DNA of 64,000 bases from Alloiococcus sp035301245 (GCA_035301245.1 DATGUS010000072.1:1-64000), one strand, 5' to 3'. Shown: positions 34,018 to 43,991, counted from the first letter of the stretch. A program made the numbers and translations. The notes: generated from the sequence alone by a model not told the origin.

Positions 34018-34486
34018 TTAATTACTTTGGTTCATTTTTTCGTAAATAGAAATAGCACTAGATTCTGAGACGTTTAATATATCTGCTAATTTAATTACTG
34101 AACCTTTTAATTGGAATATTCCTTTATCATATAATTTTTAACAATATTAATTTTTATTTTTAAACACAAGGCAATATTTTCATTCAGTAACGTAGGATCA
34201 TTTATTAATAATCATATCTGGTATAGTATCAACAAAACTTCAACAGTTTCACTGCTTAGGTCTTCTATTTAAGGTTCTTCTTGTTCATCAGCTATCAGAA
34301 CAGATAAATCAATGTTACCAAGCTTCATAATTTCTTTTAAACGGATTGATAAATTGAAATGACACTATTAATGCATAACATTCCTTTTAATTCACCTTAA
34401 TCAGTTGTATTGAAACATGTCAATCCTTATATGGTTTTACCACTTGCGTTAACAACTGCTTTATAGCTTGTTGCAAAAGGTTTCTT
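34018..34486 (-). pseudogene. remnant of a YheO/DauR-type transcription regulator
   Basis: The stretch after radC has no open gene but still translates, in pieces, to a PAS plus HTH_22 regulator. The first piece, in one frame, reads SYKAVVNASGKTI, stop, GLTCFNTTD, stop, GELKGMLCINSVISIYQSV, stop. The C-terminal HTH reads GIFQLKGSVIKLADILNVS and ESSAISIYEKM before a stop at 34018-34020. Known relatives read close to GIFLLKGAVPEVAKALGVS at this point. There are at least three nonsense codons and frame changes between the pieces. The N-terminal half is missing, cut off at the radC stop. So this is an old, truncated wreck. Confidence 0.75.
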
Positions 34487-35170
34487 TTATAAAAAACCTT
34501 CTTCTCTTAAGCTCACAAACTCGTCATCACCAACTATTATATGATCTAATAATTCAATACCTATAATTTCACCCGCTTGTTCTAGCCGTTTCGTAAACTG
34601 ATAATCCGCTTCAGAAGGCATTGGATTACCACTTGGGTGATTATGTCCAATAATTAATCGTGCAGCTGAGCTTCTAACACCAATACGGAAAATTTCTCTA
34701 GGATGAGCAATAGAACTGTTTAAAGAACCTTTAAAGACAATCTCTTTTTTAATAATTTGATTTTTAGTGTTTAAATAAAGAGCTACAACATTTTCTTGAT
34801 GCAATCCCCCTATTTCATCAATTAAATATTGACCAACCCACTGACTCGAGTGGATGGTATCACCTTTTACTGTCTTTGATTTAAAGATACGTTTGCCCAT
34901 CTCTATTGTTGCTAATAGTTCAAGAGCTTTAGTTGGACCGATACCATTAATTGTTATCAGTTCTTCATAAGAAATAGTGCTTAACTCTTGTAATTCTCCG
35001 ATCGTCTCTAGGAGCTCAAGAGCCACTTGCATCACACTGGCATGCTTCGTTCCCGTACGCAATAAAATAGCGATTAATTCTTGATTAGATAAAGCTTGTG
35101 CACCATATTGAATTAAACGTTCTCTTGGTTTTAATTCTTTAGGTAATAGATGAAATACTGTTTGAGTCAT
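34487..35170 (-). CDS. radC: DNA repair protein RadC (JAMM domain)
   Basis: UPF0758 family protein with an N-terminal helix-hairpin-helix region (TINGIGPTKALELLATIEMG) and a C-terminal JAMM/MPN metal site in IIGHNHPSGNPMPSEAD. It has 227 residues. A repair role was claimed historically but is doubtful in several species. It normally precedes mreBCD; here a regulator remnant, a csp gene and copB lie between radC and mreC. It follows the HAD gene with a 72-base gap. Confidence 0.92.
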   Translation of the reverse strand: MTQTVFHLLPKELKPRERLIQYGAQALSNQELIAILLRTGTKHASVMQVALELLETIGELQELSTISYEELITINGIGPTKALELLATIEMGKRIFKSKTVKGDTIHSSQWVGQYLIDEIGGLHQENVVALYLNTKNQIIKKEIVFKGSLNSSIAHPREIFRIGVRSSAARLIIGHNHPSGNPMPSEADYQFTKRLEQAGEIIGIELLDHIIVGDDEFVSLREEGFL

Positions 35171-35242
35171 ATAAAAAGTCCTTTCAACGCCCTGTAATGT
35201 TTTTGTAATATACTATACGCATTAAAAGGACATAATTATTTT

Positions 35243-35890
35243 TTAATTTAAATATTTTTTCACTTCAGATAAATTATCTAATACAGCATAAGCTTTTTCA
35301 TGAGCTTCTTTATCTGGTTTCAATAAATCTGGAATCATAATAACTGGAATCCCAGCTTCATAGGCAGCACGAACACCATTTAAAGAGTCCTCCAGTACAA
35401 GAGTTTCTTCTTTTTTAGTATCTAATTTTTCCAGTGCTTTTAAGAAAATATCCGGTGAAGGTTTAGCGTGTTTAACTTCGTCTCCCCCAACGGTATCTAT
35501 AAAGTACTCTCTGACATCGTTATTTGTCGTGATAGTTTCAACTAACCATTTTTCAGAACTGGATGCAATAACTGCTTCCAATTCTTTTTCTTTTATGAAA
35601 TCTAATAAGTCTATTAAGCCTTTTTTCTTATCGATGTGACCTGCCGTTAACATCTCATGGGCAATGGCATTTGATTCATCAACGAAGCGGTCTATTTTTT
35701 CTTTCTCATCGAATTCTTTATACATACCAGCGAAAAAATCTTTATCGCTCGCACCTACATATTTCAGATAAAAATCTTTGGTAAATGGTAAGCCAATATC
35801 ATCAGCTGTTTTTTGATTTGCTTTGTAATAAATGGCTTCGGTGTCAAACATTAATCCATCCATATCAAAAATGATTGCTTTGAATGTCAT
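35243..35890 (-). CDS. HAD family hydrolase (beta-phosphoglucomutase-like)
   Basis: Soluble phosphatase or phosphomutase of HAD subfamily I. The nucleophile motif is FDMDGLMFDTE, motif II is VIASSSEKW, and the later motifs are HAKPSPDIFLKAL and VLEDSLNGVRAAYEAGIPVIMI. It has 215 residues with a helical cap after motif I. It starts one base after the valS stop, so it is translationally linked to valS. The substrate cannot be predicted. Confidence 0.88.
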   Translation of the reverse strand: MTFKAIIFDMDGLMFDTEAIYYKANQKTADDIGLPFTKDFYLKYVGASDKDFFAGMYKEFDEKEKIDRFVDESNAIAHEMLTAGHIDKKKGLIDLLDFIKEKELEAVIASSSEKWLVETITTNNDVREYFIDTVGGDEVKHAKPSPDIFLKALEKLDTKKEETLVLEDSLNGVRAAYEAGIPVIMIPDLLKPDKEAHEKAYAVLDNLSEVKKYLN

Positions 35891-35891
35891 A

Positions 35892-38549
35892 CTATGCCTC
35901 TCTCAATTCTTTCATCTTCGCTAATTGTTTTTCAACAGATTGATATTTCTCTTGATAAGTTTTACCTTTATCTCTTTCTTCTTGGACAATTTTGTCAGGT
36001 GCATTGTTCACAAATTTTTCATTTGATAATTTCTTGTTCACACGATCAATTTCTGATTGCCATTTAGCTAATTCAGCTTCAAGACGTTTAATTTCTTCAC
36101 CGAAGTCAACTAAACCTGCAAGTGGCAGATAAATTTCAGCACCTGATACCACTGCTGATTTCACTTCAGATGGAACATCAACTTCTGTATCAATAATTAA
36201 ATCATTTGGATTACAAAATCGATCAATGAACGATTGGTTTTCTGTTAAGAATGCTTTTGACTCTTCAGATTTCGCTTTAATAATCATATCAATCGGATTT
36301 GAGATTGGACGATTTGCTTCTACACGAATTTGACGTACTGCGTGGATTAACTCGATTAATGTACTCATGTTAGTAATAGCATCTTGATTGGTATATTTTT
36401 CGTCCACAGTCGGATATGGCGCTGTCATAATTGAGTCACCATCATGTGGAACATGTTCCCAAATATTTTCTGTTACAAATGGCATGAATGGGTGAAGTAG
36501 TCTTAAGATGGCATTTAAAACATAAGCTAAAACACTTTTAGCTGTTTCCTTTTGGTTTTCTGTTCCTTCGCTTAAGACTTCTTTCGTCATTTCAATGTAC
36601 CAGTTACAATAGTCATCCCAAATAAATGAATACAATTCTTTACCAGCTAAACTGAACTCAAATTTTTCTGAATGTTCAGTGACTGTTTCGATTGTTTCAT
36701 TAAGACGAGCTAGAATCCATTTATCCGCAACTGTTTGTTCACCATCGATATTAATGTCTTCATAAGAAAAATCACCCAAGTTCATTAATACGTAACGGGA
36801 TGCATTCCAAATCTTGTTGATAAAATTCCATGCTGCGTCCATCTTTTCATAACTGAAGCGAATATCTTGGCCTGGAGTTGATCCATTTGTTAAGAACCAA
36901 CGCAGTGAATCAGCGCCATATTGATCGACAACATCCATTGGGTCAATTCCGTTACCAAGTGATTTACTCATCTTCTGACCATCTTCCGCACGAATTAAAC
37001 CATGGATTAACACATGCTCAAATGGGCGTTCATCAGTAAACTCTAATGATTGGAACATCATACGTGCTACCCAAAAGAAAATAATGTCATACCCAGTCAC
37101 TAACGTATTCGTTGGGAAATAACGTTTAAAGTCTTTAGCCTCTTCATTTGGCCAACCCATTGTTGAAAATGGCCATAATGCAGAACTGAACCAAGTATCT
37201 AACACATCTGGATCTTGCTCCCAGTTTTCAATATCTACTGGTGGCTCTTCAGCAACATACACTTCGCCTGTTTCTTTATGATACCAGGCCGGAATTTGGT
37301 GACCCCACCATAATTGACGTGAGATAACCCAGTCATGGACATTTTCCATCCAGTTAGTAAATGTTTTTTCAAAACGCTCTGGAACAAAGTGAACTTTTTT
37401 GTCTGTATTCTGGTTATCTAATGCTTCTTTAGCTAACTCATCCATCTTCACAAACCATTGCGTCGATAAGCGTGGTTCAACGACTGCATTCGAACGTTCT
37501 GAGTGACCAACACTATGATTGTGTTTTTCAATTTTCACTAACACACCAAGTTCTTTCAGGTCTTCAACAACTTGTTTACGTGCTTCAAAACGGTCTAACC
37601 CTTCATATTTGCCTGCTTTTTCATTCATCAAACCATTATCATGCATGACGTTAATACGTTCTAAATCATGACGATTACCAATTTCAAAGTCATTTGGATC
37701 ATGTGCTGGTGTAATTTTTACAACACCGGTACCGAATTCTTGGTCAACGTATCGGTCTGCAACAATTGGAATTTCACGGTCCATTAAAGGTAATGTAACT
37801 GTTTTACCAATTAAATCTTGATAACGTTTGTCATCTGGGTGAACAGCGACTCCACTATCACCTAACATCGTTTCTGGACGAGTTGTGGCGATTTCAACAA
37901 CACCTGAACCATCAGTTAAAGGATAGTTCATATGGTAAAATGCCCCCTCGACGTCTTTATGAATCACTTCAATATCACTTAATGCCGTCTGAGCAGCTGG
38001 ATCCCAGTTAATAATATATTCACCGCGATAAATTTTACCTTTGTTATAAAGATCAACAAATACTTTTTTAACCGCATTGTTTAAACCTTCATCGAGTGTA
38101 AAACGTTCGCGACTATAATCTACCGAGAGTCCAATTTTACCCCACTGTGCACGGATATTCTCAGCATATTCTTCTTTCCAATCCCAAACACGTTTAATAA
38201 ACTCATCTCTACCTAAATCATGACGCGTTTTATTTTCTTCTTTGCGGATTTTCTCTTCAACTTTCGCTTGTGTAGCAATCCCAGCATGATCCATCCCTGG
38301 TAACCATAGCGTATCGTAACCTTGCATCCGTTTTTGACGAATGATAATATCTTGAAGCGTTGTATCCCACGCATGTCCTAAGTGTAATTTTCCTGTCACA
38401 TTTGGTGGTGGGATAACTATTGAATAAGGCTTTGCATCTGGGTCTTCACTTGGTTTGAACACACCACTATCCACCCACTTTTGATAACGGCCTTCTTCTA
38501 CTGCCTTTGGATTATATTTACTTGACATATTTATTTTATTTTTGTCCAT
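35892..38549 (-). CDS. valS: valyl-tRNA synthetase
   Basis: Charges tRNA-Val. At 885 residues it is full length, with PPNVTGKLHLGHAWDTT (HIGH motif), a CP1 editing domain (TTRPETMLGDSGVAVHP), KMSKSLGNGIDPMDVV and the C-terminal coiled coil (EEIKRLEAELAKWQSEIDRVNKKL). A T-box leader precedes it. In many Firmicutes folC follows, but here a HAD hydrolase and radC do. Identity is certain. Confidence 0.98.
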   Translation of the reverse strand: MDKNKINMSSKYNPKAVEEGRYQKWVDSGVFKPSEDPDAKPYSIVIPPPNVTGKLHLGHAWDTTLQDIIIRQKRMQGYDTLWLPGMDHAGIATQAKVEEKIRKEENKTRHDLGRDEFIKRVWDWKEEYAENIRAQWGKIGLSVDYSRERFTLDEGLNNAVKKVFVDLYNKGKIYRGEYIINWDPAAQTALSDIEVIHKDVEGAFYHMNYPLTDGSGVVEIATTRPETMLGDSGVAVHPDDKRYQDLIGKTVTLPLMDREIPIVADRYVDQEFGTGVVKITPAHDPNDFEIGNRHDLERINVMHDNGLMNEKAGKYEGLDRFEARKQVVEDLKELGVLVKIEKHNHSVGHSERSNAVVEPRLSTQWFVKMDELAKEALDNQNTDKKVHFVPERFEKTFTNWMENVHDWVISRQLWWGHQIPAWYHKETGEVYVAEEPPVDIENWEQDPDVLDTWFSSALWPFSTMGWPNEEAKDFKRYFPTNTLVTGYDIIFFWVARMMFQSLEFTDERPFEHVLIHGLIRAEDGQKMSKSLGNGIDPMDVVDQYGADSLRWFLTNGSTPGQDIRFSYEKMDAAWNFINKIWNASRYVLMNLGDFSYEDINIDGEQTVADKWILARLNETIETVTEHSEKFEFSLAGKELYSFIWDDYCNWYIEMTKEVLSEGTENQKETAKSVLAYVLNAILRLLHPFMPFVTENIWEHVPHDGDSIMTAPYPTVDEKYTNQDAITNMSTLIELIHAVRQIRVEANRPISNPIDMIIKAKSEESKAFLTENQSFIDRFCNPNDLIIDTEVDVPSEVKSAVVSGAEIYLPLAGLVDFGEEIKRLEAELAKWQSEIDRVNKKLSNEKFVNNAPDKIVQEERDKGKTYQEKYQSVEKQLAKMKELREA

Positions 38550-38573
38550 CTCATTACCTCAACTTTCTGTATT

Positions 38574-38795
38574 AAAAAACTCGTCCTAAATGAATAGGAC
38601 GAGTCGTTATTCTCGCGGTACCACCTAAGTTATACCGCTCTCTAAGGAGCAGTATCTCTCATACAGGATAATGGCCTGTTAACCAGATAAAATTACTCAT
38701 TCTTCATTTTACCAACTTGTAAGCTACTTCTAAACATGTGCCTCCGTTTCACCGAATTCGGATGCTCTCTAATATTATGTTTTTACTTCTCTTAC
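38574..38795 (-). promoter_or_regulatory. T-box leader of valS
   Basis: Minus strand: the T-box sequence AGGTGGTACCGCG (38626-38614), then a terminator stem ACTCGTCCTA/TAGGACGAGT (38579-38588, 38595-38604) and a T-run. Stem I lies upstream; a GTA (Val) at 38727-38725 within GAAGTAGCTT is my candidate specifier. The upstream limit is approximate. Confidence 0.88.
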
Positions 38796-38850
38796 GCCTT
38801 GTTATTAAAAACAGTGTATCATATTTTTGGATTTTACAAAAGTATATTCT

Positions 38851-40071
38851 TTACAGAAGCCCTTCAAAGTCACTGACCAGTTTATCGGATCCCATTTGGC
38901 CTGGTTTTATCATTTCAATTTTAATGCCCGCTAATGATCTTTCGATTAAGCCATCAATGTCTAAAGCTTTTTCATAACGTTTAGCATTTTCAACTCTTGG
39001 TTTAGTTTTTGGTTTGGACGGTGCAAAAATTGTACAGCAATCTTCAAATGGTTGTGTTGCTAAATCATAAGTATCAATATCATATGAAACATCAATAATC
39101 TCATTTTTATCCATGGCAATTAATGGTCTTAAGACTGGTGTTGATGTCACTTCATTAATCGCTTGCATACTCTCTAGTGTTTGTGAGGCTACTTGTCCTA
39201 GCGACTCACCCGTTACAATCACATAACCATCACGCATTTGTCTAATACAATCAGTTAGTCGAAGCATCATGCGCCGAGTAATAGTCATTGTATAACCTTC
39301 TGGAATGTTTTCTTTAATCTTCTCTTGAATTTCAGTGAACGGCACTTCGATAAAAGCAATCGGACCACTATACTGGGCAATTTTAGCAGCTAAATCTTTT
39401 GCTTTTTGTAAAGCTTGCGGACTTGTATATGGCGGACTGTGAAAGTGAACCGCTTCTACTTCCATACCACGTTTCATTCCTAAGTATCCTGCCACTGGAG
39501 AATCAATACCACCTGATAGCATTAACATCCCTTTACCTGACGTCCCAACCGGTAAACCTTTTGCTCCTTGAATCGTATCGGTTGAGATATAAATAGCTTT
39601 TTGACGGACTTCCACTCGAATTTTTAAATCTGGATCTTCCATTTTTGCTTTTAATTCAGGGACAGCATTAATAGCAGCAGCACCTAACTTGCGATTTAAC
39701 TCCATTGAATTGTATTCAAAGGTATGATCTGCTCGGTGTGTATCAATTTTAAACGTCATACCATCATAATATTTATCTTTTACAATTTGAGCAATCATGT
39801 CTTCTGCCGCTTCTAGTGATTTTTCTACTTTCACAGCTGGTGACATATTTTGAATCCCGAAGACATATTTTAAACGGTCGATCACTTCTTCACCATGAGC
39901 AGTATCATTTAATTGAATATGCATACGGTCACGTGACCAGTTAACATCAATATGATCTAAACCATCCAATACACTGCGCACATTTTTGGCTAGTACACGG
40001 ATGAAATCTTTTATATTTTTTCCTTTAGTTGATAATTCACCATAGCGAATCATAATTTCATCAATTTGCAT
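38851..40071 (-). CDS. thiI: tRNA 4-thiouridine synthase ThiI
   Basis: Adds sulfur to U8 of tRNA. It also helps thiamine synthesis in some species, but that needs a rhodanese domain which is absent here, as in most Gram-positives. It has a ferredoxin-like plus THUMP region (residues about 1-165), the PP-loop MLMLSGGIDSPVAGYLGMKRG and the CCTIFAPSKPKT segment. It has 406 residues. It lies 12 bases after the second cysteine desulfurase gene, its likely sulfur donor. Confidence 0.95.
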   Translation of the reverse strand: MQIDEIMIRYGELSTKGKNIKDFIRVLAKNVRSVLDGLDHIDVNWSRDRMHIQLNDTAHGEEVIDRLKYVFGIQNMSPAVKVEKSLEAAEDMIAQIVKDKYYDGMTFKIDTHRADHTFEYNSMELNRKLGAAAINAVPELKAKMEDPDLKIRVEVRQKAIYISTDTIQGAKGLPVGTSGKGMLMLSGGIDSPVAGYLGMKRGMEVEAVHFHSPPYTSPQALQKAKDLAAKIAQYSGPIAFIEVPFTEIQEKIKENIPEGYTMTITRRMMLRLTDCIRQMRDGYVIVTGESLGQVASQTLESMQAINEVTSTPVLRPLIAMDKNEIIDVSYDIDTYDLATQPFEDCCTIFAPSKPKTKPRVENAKRYEKALDIDGLIERSLAGIKIEMIKPGQMGSDKLVSDFEGLL

Positions 40072-40083
40072 GTTACTCTCCTT

Positions 40084-41220
40084 TTAAGATTTACGAACAA
40101 TTTCGAATTCTTTATAAATTTTATCAAAAGCATTGAGGAAAGTATCCACTTCTGCTTCTGTATTTTCAGTAGACAGACTTACTCTCACTGCCGTCTCGGC
40201 GACATGGTGTGGAATGCCCATTGCGGTTAAGGTACTTGAGTCTTTACTGCTCTTGCTTGAACAGGCACTAGTTGTCGACAAAAATATATCATATTTTTCA
40301 AACGCATGAACGGTTACTTCGCCGCGTACATTCTTGATACCAAAACACAAAACATGAGGCGAGCCATTTTCAGGACTAAAAATAACGATATCTTCAAATT
40401 TTTTAATATAATTTCTGATTTTGTTTGTTAATTGATCTAAATCTAACTGCTTCGCTTTTTCTTGATGTAGCCGGTAAGATTTAGCCATGGCAGCAATTGC
40501 TGGTAGGTTCTCTGTACCGCTTCTTAATGTTTGCTCTTGTCCTCCACCATGAATTAAAGGTGTTATATTTTTTCCTTCTTTTATATAGACAAAACCCACA
40601 CCTCTTGGCCCGTGGAATTTGTGTGAAGAAAAGACCGCCATATCTATGCGGCTATCCCTACCAAGATTCAAATCGATATAATGCGCTTGGACAGCATCAA
40701 TATGAAAATGAACAGTCGGATATTTTTGTAGTATTTGACCGATCTCTTCTAATGGCTGGATAGTCCCTATTTCATTATTAACCGCAATAATAGAAACTAA
40801 AATAGTATCTTTTCTTAAAATTGCTTTTAACTCTTCTAAATCAATCACACCATTGGAATCAACGGATAAATAGGTTACCTCAAAGCCTTCTTTTTCAAGT
40901 TGACTCATCGTATTTAGAACTGCGGGATGCTCAATCTTTGTGGTAATAATATGTTTTCCGTAGAAAGATTTTTCTAGCGCAGTTCCTTTAATAACCCAGT
41001 TGTCACCTTCAGATCCACCACTCGTAAAATAAATTTCATTTGGTTTTACACGTAATTCATTAGCAATTTGCTTTCTCGAGTGTTCAAGTAATTGTGATGT
41101 CACAGTTCCCAGTTCATGTAAACTAGATGGATTTCCAAAATAGTTTTGACTAACTGATACATAAGAATCCAGTGATTCAGGATAAATTTTTGTTGTGGCA
41201 CTATTATCAAAATATATCAA
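40084..41220 (-). CDS. cysteine desulfurase (NifZ type, partner of ThiI)
   Basis: Pyridoxal-phosphate cysteine desulfurase with 378 residues. The cofactor Lys is in SSHKFHGPRGVGFVY; the persulfide Cys is in TTSACSSKSSKDSS. YFDNSATTKIYPESL opens the protein. It is only moderately like the copy at 19.6-20.7 kb, so it is a separate lineage, not a recent duplicate. It is cotranscribed with thiI and matches the NifZ-ThiI pair of Bacillus. A TATAAT box at 41254-41259 precedes it with a poor -35. Confidence 0.92.
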   Translation of the reverse strand: MIYFDNSATTKIYPESLDSYVSVSQNYFGNPSSLHELGTVTSQLLEHSRKQIANELRVKPNEIYFTSGGSEGDNWVIKGTALEKSFYGKHIITTKIEHPAVLNTMSQLEKEGFEVTYLSVDSNGVIDLEELKAILRKDTILVSIIAVNNEIGTIQPLEEIGQILQKYPTVHFHIDAVQAHYIDLNLGRDSRIDMAVFSSHKFHGPRGVGFVYIKEGKNITPLIHGGGQEQTLRSGTENLPAIAAMAKSYRLHQEKAKQLDLDQLTNKIRNYIKKFEDIVIFSPENGSPHVLCFGIKNVRGEVTVHAFEKYDIFLSTTSACSSKSSKDSSTLTAMGIPHHVAETAVRVSLSTENTEAEVDTFLNAFDKIYKEFEIVRKS

Positions 41221-41315
41221 TGTTCCTATCCCTTTCCTGTTTATAACTGTCGTATTATATCAAATATTAGACTATTAAAAAAGGCTTACTATTTAAAATA
41301 ATACATTACAGAATG

Positions 41316-41356
41316 AAAGAGAGAGTTAGTGACATTCATCATCTATACTCTCTCTT
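41316..41356 (-). terminator. terminator after ezrA
   Basis: A 10-bp perfect stem (AAGAGAGAGT at 41317-41326, ACTCTCTCTT at 41347-41356) with a long 20-base loop. The T-run is short, so efficiency is uncertain. Confidence 0.55.
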
Positions 41357-41380
41357 AAACATATCCCCATAAAGTAACTC

Positions 41381-43084
41381 TTAGCGACTGGCTATATATT
41401 CTTGTTCGACTGCTTGAACCATATTTGGGTTAATTGAATTTAATTTATTTTGTACCACTATGAATGATGATTCATAGTCATAATCTTCATTAAATAACTT
41501 CTCACTTTGAGCAATAGTCTGAGCCACATCAGGATACTCTTCTTTATATTGGTAAAGTTTTTGAGCCATCATTTCTGTTAGAACAGCATGGTTAATGACA
41601 GATTGCGTATGAGTTTCTAAATTATTTAATTCTTCTTTACAAATAGCTATCAAATCATGAGTCTTTTCAACTTTTAGACGTGGACGATTTAACTCATCAG
41701 ATAATGCAGACAACTGACCCATTACATAAGTATAGAAATCAGTGTAGTCAGCAGGAACACCTGGTAAGTTTTCGCGAATAATACGTCGACGAATATTTCT
41801 TGCTTCTGTTTCCATTTTTGATAACTGTTCTTTTAATTCAACTTCCATATCACGGTAGCTATATAATTGATCTGTCACATCGTTTTTTGTGTCATTTAAT
41901 TGAATTAATTCATTTTTAATTAAAGTCAATGTTTTTAATGCTTCCGAATAAGGCGTGAAATTATTTTCTAAGTTGTCAACAATCTTTTGATACTTACCTT
42001 CTAAGAATTCAACCGATTCTTTAAGCTCATGAATTTGATCTGATTCATTATGTACTAATACATAACTTTGAGATACGCGGTCAATTTCGAAGAATAACAC
42101 ACGAACTTCTTCGCGCAAGTAATAGATTGCTTTTTGAACGGATGGAATTAATTCATCTACTTCGATACGAGCATCTACTTCAACTTCCATTCGTTCATAG
42201 ATGTCATCAATATCTTCTGCAATTTCTTTAGATAATTGACGCCCTTCCTTAATATTCAAGTCGCCCATTAAATCGTTTAGTGTCGTAATTCTTTCGTTGA
42301 CTTCCTTAACCTCTTCAGGTATTGGTCGACCGTTGAAAACAAAACCATCATTAACTAATGCAGAGAATGACTGTGATATTTCTTCTAATTGAGGATAGAA
42401 ATCATCTGTAATCGTTGATAATACTTTCGGTACATCATTTAAGTAAGTTTGCATATCGATGATCATTTCATTTAACTGGATAATCACCGAGCGAGCTTCT
42501 TCGTGGTCACCCCACTTCGTTACTTTTTCGAAGTGTTTAAATTCTTTTTCCATATTAGCTAATTTACCTTCTAAGGCATCAACAGCTTGTCCGTACGATA
42601 AACTATTTTCTAATAGTCGCTTGCGAACTGATTCATATTTTTTCTCAATTTCATGAATTCGGTGAGCGTTGGCTTCTTCACGATTAATAAGTTCTTCTAG
42701 GGAATTAGAAAGTTTCAGTAAGTCGTCATCGATATCTTCTAATTCTTCATGAGCTAATTGCTGATAACCTCTTGTTGCCTTAAAACGATAACGTTCATTA
42801 GTCTGCTCAGCTAAAAATAAATGGTTTTCTACGGTAATATTTCTACCTGAGAGAATTTGTTCCCAAATATTTTCTAAACTTTCAGCATACTCTTTTGACT
42901 TCCCAGTAATATCCATCTTTTTAACTTTGTTCAATCTTTGAGTCGGAAGCCCTTCTAAGAGTTCTTTCTTTCTATTTTTTAATTCAGCAATATTGTTGTG
43001 ATTTTGCTTTTTGAAAATAAAAAAACCTATGAAAATTGCGATAATAATTGCAATAACGATAATTAATATATATTCGATAGGCAT
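41381..43084 (-). CDS. ezrA: septation ring formation regulator EzrA
   Basis: Membrane protein that modulates FtsZ ring assembly and links division to wall synthesis. One N-terminal helix (about residues 4-24, N-terminus outside) is followed by about 540 residues of cytoplasmic coiled-coil repeats resembling spectrin. At 567 residues it is standard. It is alone between the desulfurase gene and a divergent GAF gene. A TATACT box lies in the shared upstream region. Confidence 0.95.
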   Translation of the reverse strand: MPIEYILIIVIAIIIAIFIGFFIFKKQNHNNIAELKNRKKELLEGLPTQRLNKVKKMDITGKSKEYAESLENIWEQILSGRNITVENHLFLAEQTNERYRFKATRGYQQLAHEELEDIDDDLLKLSNSLEELINREEANAHRIHEIEKKYESVRKRLLENSLSYGQAVDALEGKLANMEKEFKHFEKVTKWGDHEEARSVIIQLNEMIIDMQTYLNDVPKVLSTITDDFYPQLEEISQSFSALVNDGFVFNGRPIPEEVKEVNERITTLNDLMGDLNIKEGRQLSKEIAEDIDDIYERMEVEVDARIEVDELIPSVQKAIYYLREEVRVLFFEIDRVSQSYVLVHNESDQIHELKESVEFLEGKYQKIVDNLENNFTPYSEALKTLTLIKNELIQLNDTKNDVTDQLYSYRDMEVELKEQLSKMETEARNIRRRIIRENLPGVPADYTDFYTYVMGQLSALSDELNRPRLKVEKTHDLIAICKEELNNLETHTQSVINHAVLTEMMAQKLYQYKEEYPDVAQTIAQSEKLFNEDYDYESSFIVVQNKLNSINPNMVQAVEQEYIASR

Positions 43085-43204
43085 GTCGTTCCCTCCAATG
43101 AATGGTCTTTTACAGTTAATATATAGTATATCAAAAAAATGACCCTTATGTTATACTGTTCTTAATTTTCTTAATGATTTTAATAAGAGAAAGTAGGTAA
43201 ATTC

Positions 43205-43660
43205 ATGATAAAATTAAATTATACATTGACAAAACAGCTAAAAGCATTACTTGATAATGAAACGAACTTTATAGCTAACCTAAGTAATGCCTCGTCACTA
43301 TTGTATCACTCTTTAAAAGATGTTAACTGGGCGGGATTTTATCTCTGGAATGACCAAGCAAATCAGCTGATATTAGGCCCTTTCCAAGGTCAAGTAGCAT
43401 GTAATCGGATCGATTTTGGCTTAGGGGTTTGTGGTACTGCTTTTAAAACAAAAGAAACACAACGAGTTAAAGATGTACACCAATTCCCAGGGCACATTGC
43501 TTGTGATTCAGCTAGCAACTCTGAAATTGTAGTTCCTTTTTATCGAAAAAATCAGCTCATCGGTGTTCTTGATATTGACTCACCAAAGTTTGATCGCTTT
43601 ACTGAAGAAGATCAACAAATGATTGAAGAGTTCGTAAGTGTATTGAATTTATATTTGTAA
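43205..43660 (+). CDS. msrC: GAF-type free methionine-(R)-sulfoxide reductase
   Basis: Likely reduces free methionine-R-sulfoxide, protecting against oxidation. A single GAF domain of 151 residues carries the three family cysteines: QVACNRIDFGLGVCGTAFKT and HIACDSASNSEIVVPF. These match the fRMsr group (E. coli MsrC/YebR, Bacillus YtsP). The start has a weak AGTAGG ribosome site. It is divergent from ezrA and lies upstream of rpsD, as in Bacillus. The enzyme class is inferred from the cysteines. Confidence 0.85.
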   Translation: MIKLNYTLTKQLKALLDNETNFIANLSNASSLLYHSLKDVNWAGFYLWNDQANQLILGPFQGQVACNRIDFGLGVCGTAFKTKETQRVKDVHQFPGHIACDSASNSEIVVPFYRKNQLIGVLDIDSPKFDRFTEEDQQMIEEFVSVLNLYL

Positions 43661-43746
43661 TATTTGATGATTATCTTTAAACATAACTTCTACTTTTAAT
43701 ACTTTATGTAGAAGTGAGCTCTTGACTTTTATATAAAATTATGTAA

Positions 43747-43947
43747 ACACATTTTCAAGATAAGAAAGTTTTTAATCGACAATTTGGTAAAGCCATCTTA
43801 GCCATGAAGATATACAGCGAGAATAACGACTCTAGCCATATATCGCTTAATGGCGCTTTGAGACTGGTAAGTTTAGCAGGTCAGTATGACATTAAAACTT
43901 ATACAATGCTATTGTCTCTTAATGACAAGATGAGTCAAATAGCATAG
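43747..43947 (+). pseudogene. unrecognised reading-frame fragment
   Basis: An open frame of 66 codons in the 389-base gap between the GAF gene and rpsD. It has no start codon at its beginning; the first ATG is at 43804 and has no ribosome site. The tail looks protein-like (ALRLVSLAGQYDIKTYTMLL then SLNDKMSQIA), but I do not recognise it. It may be the end of a lost gene. The gap also holds a hairpin (ACTTCTAC at 43686-43693, GTAGAAGT at 43708-43715) and the rpsD terminator. Confidence 0.3.
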
Positions 43948-43991
43948 AATAAATTTATTTTTTTGTTAACAAGTCTTTTTAATAACACACT

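Noticed and set aside
38574..38795. Paired GC-rich hairpins before valS as insertion-sequence ends
   Set aside because: They are the T-box antiterminator and terminator; no transposase or target duplication is seen.
40084..41220. Second cysteine desulfurase as an assembly duplicate of the first
   Set aside because: The two proteins differ throughout, including around the persulfide Cys, and sit in different contexts.
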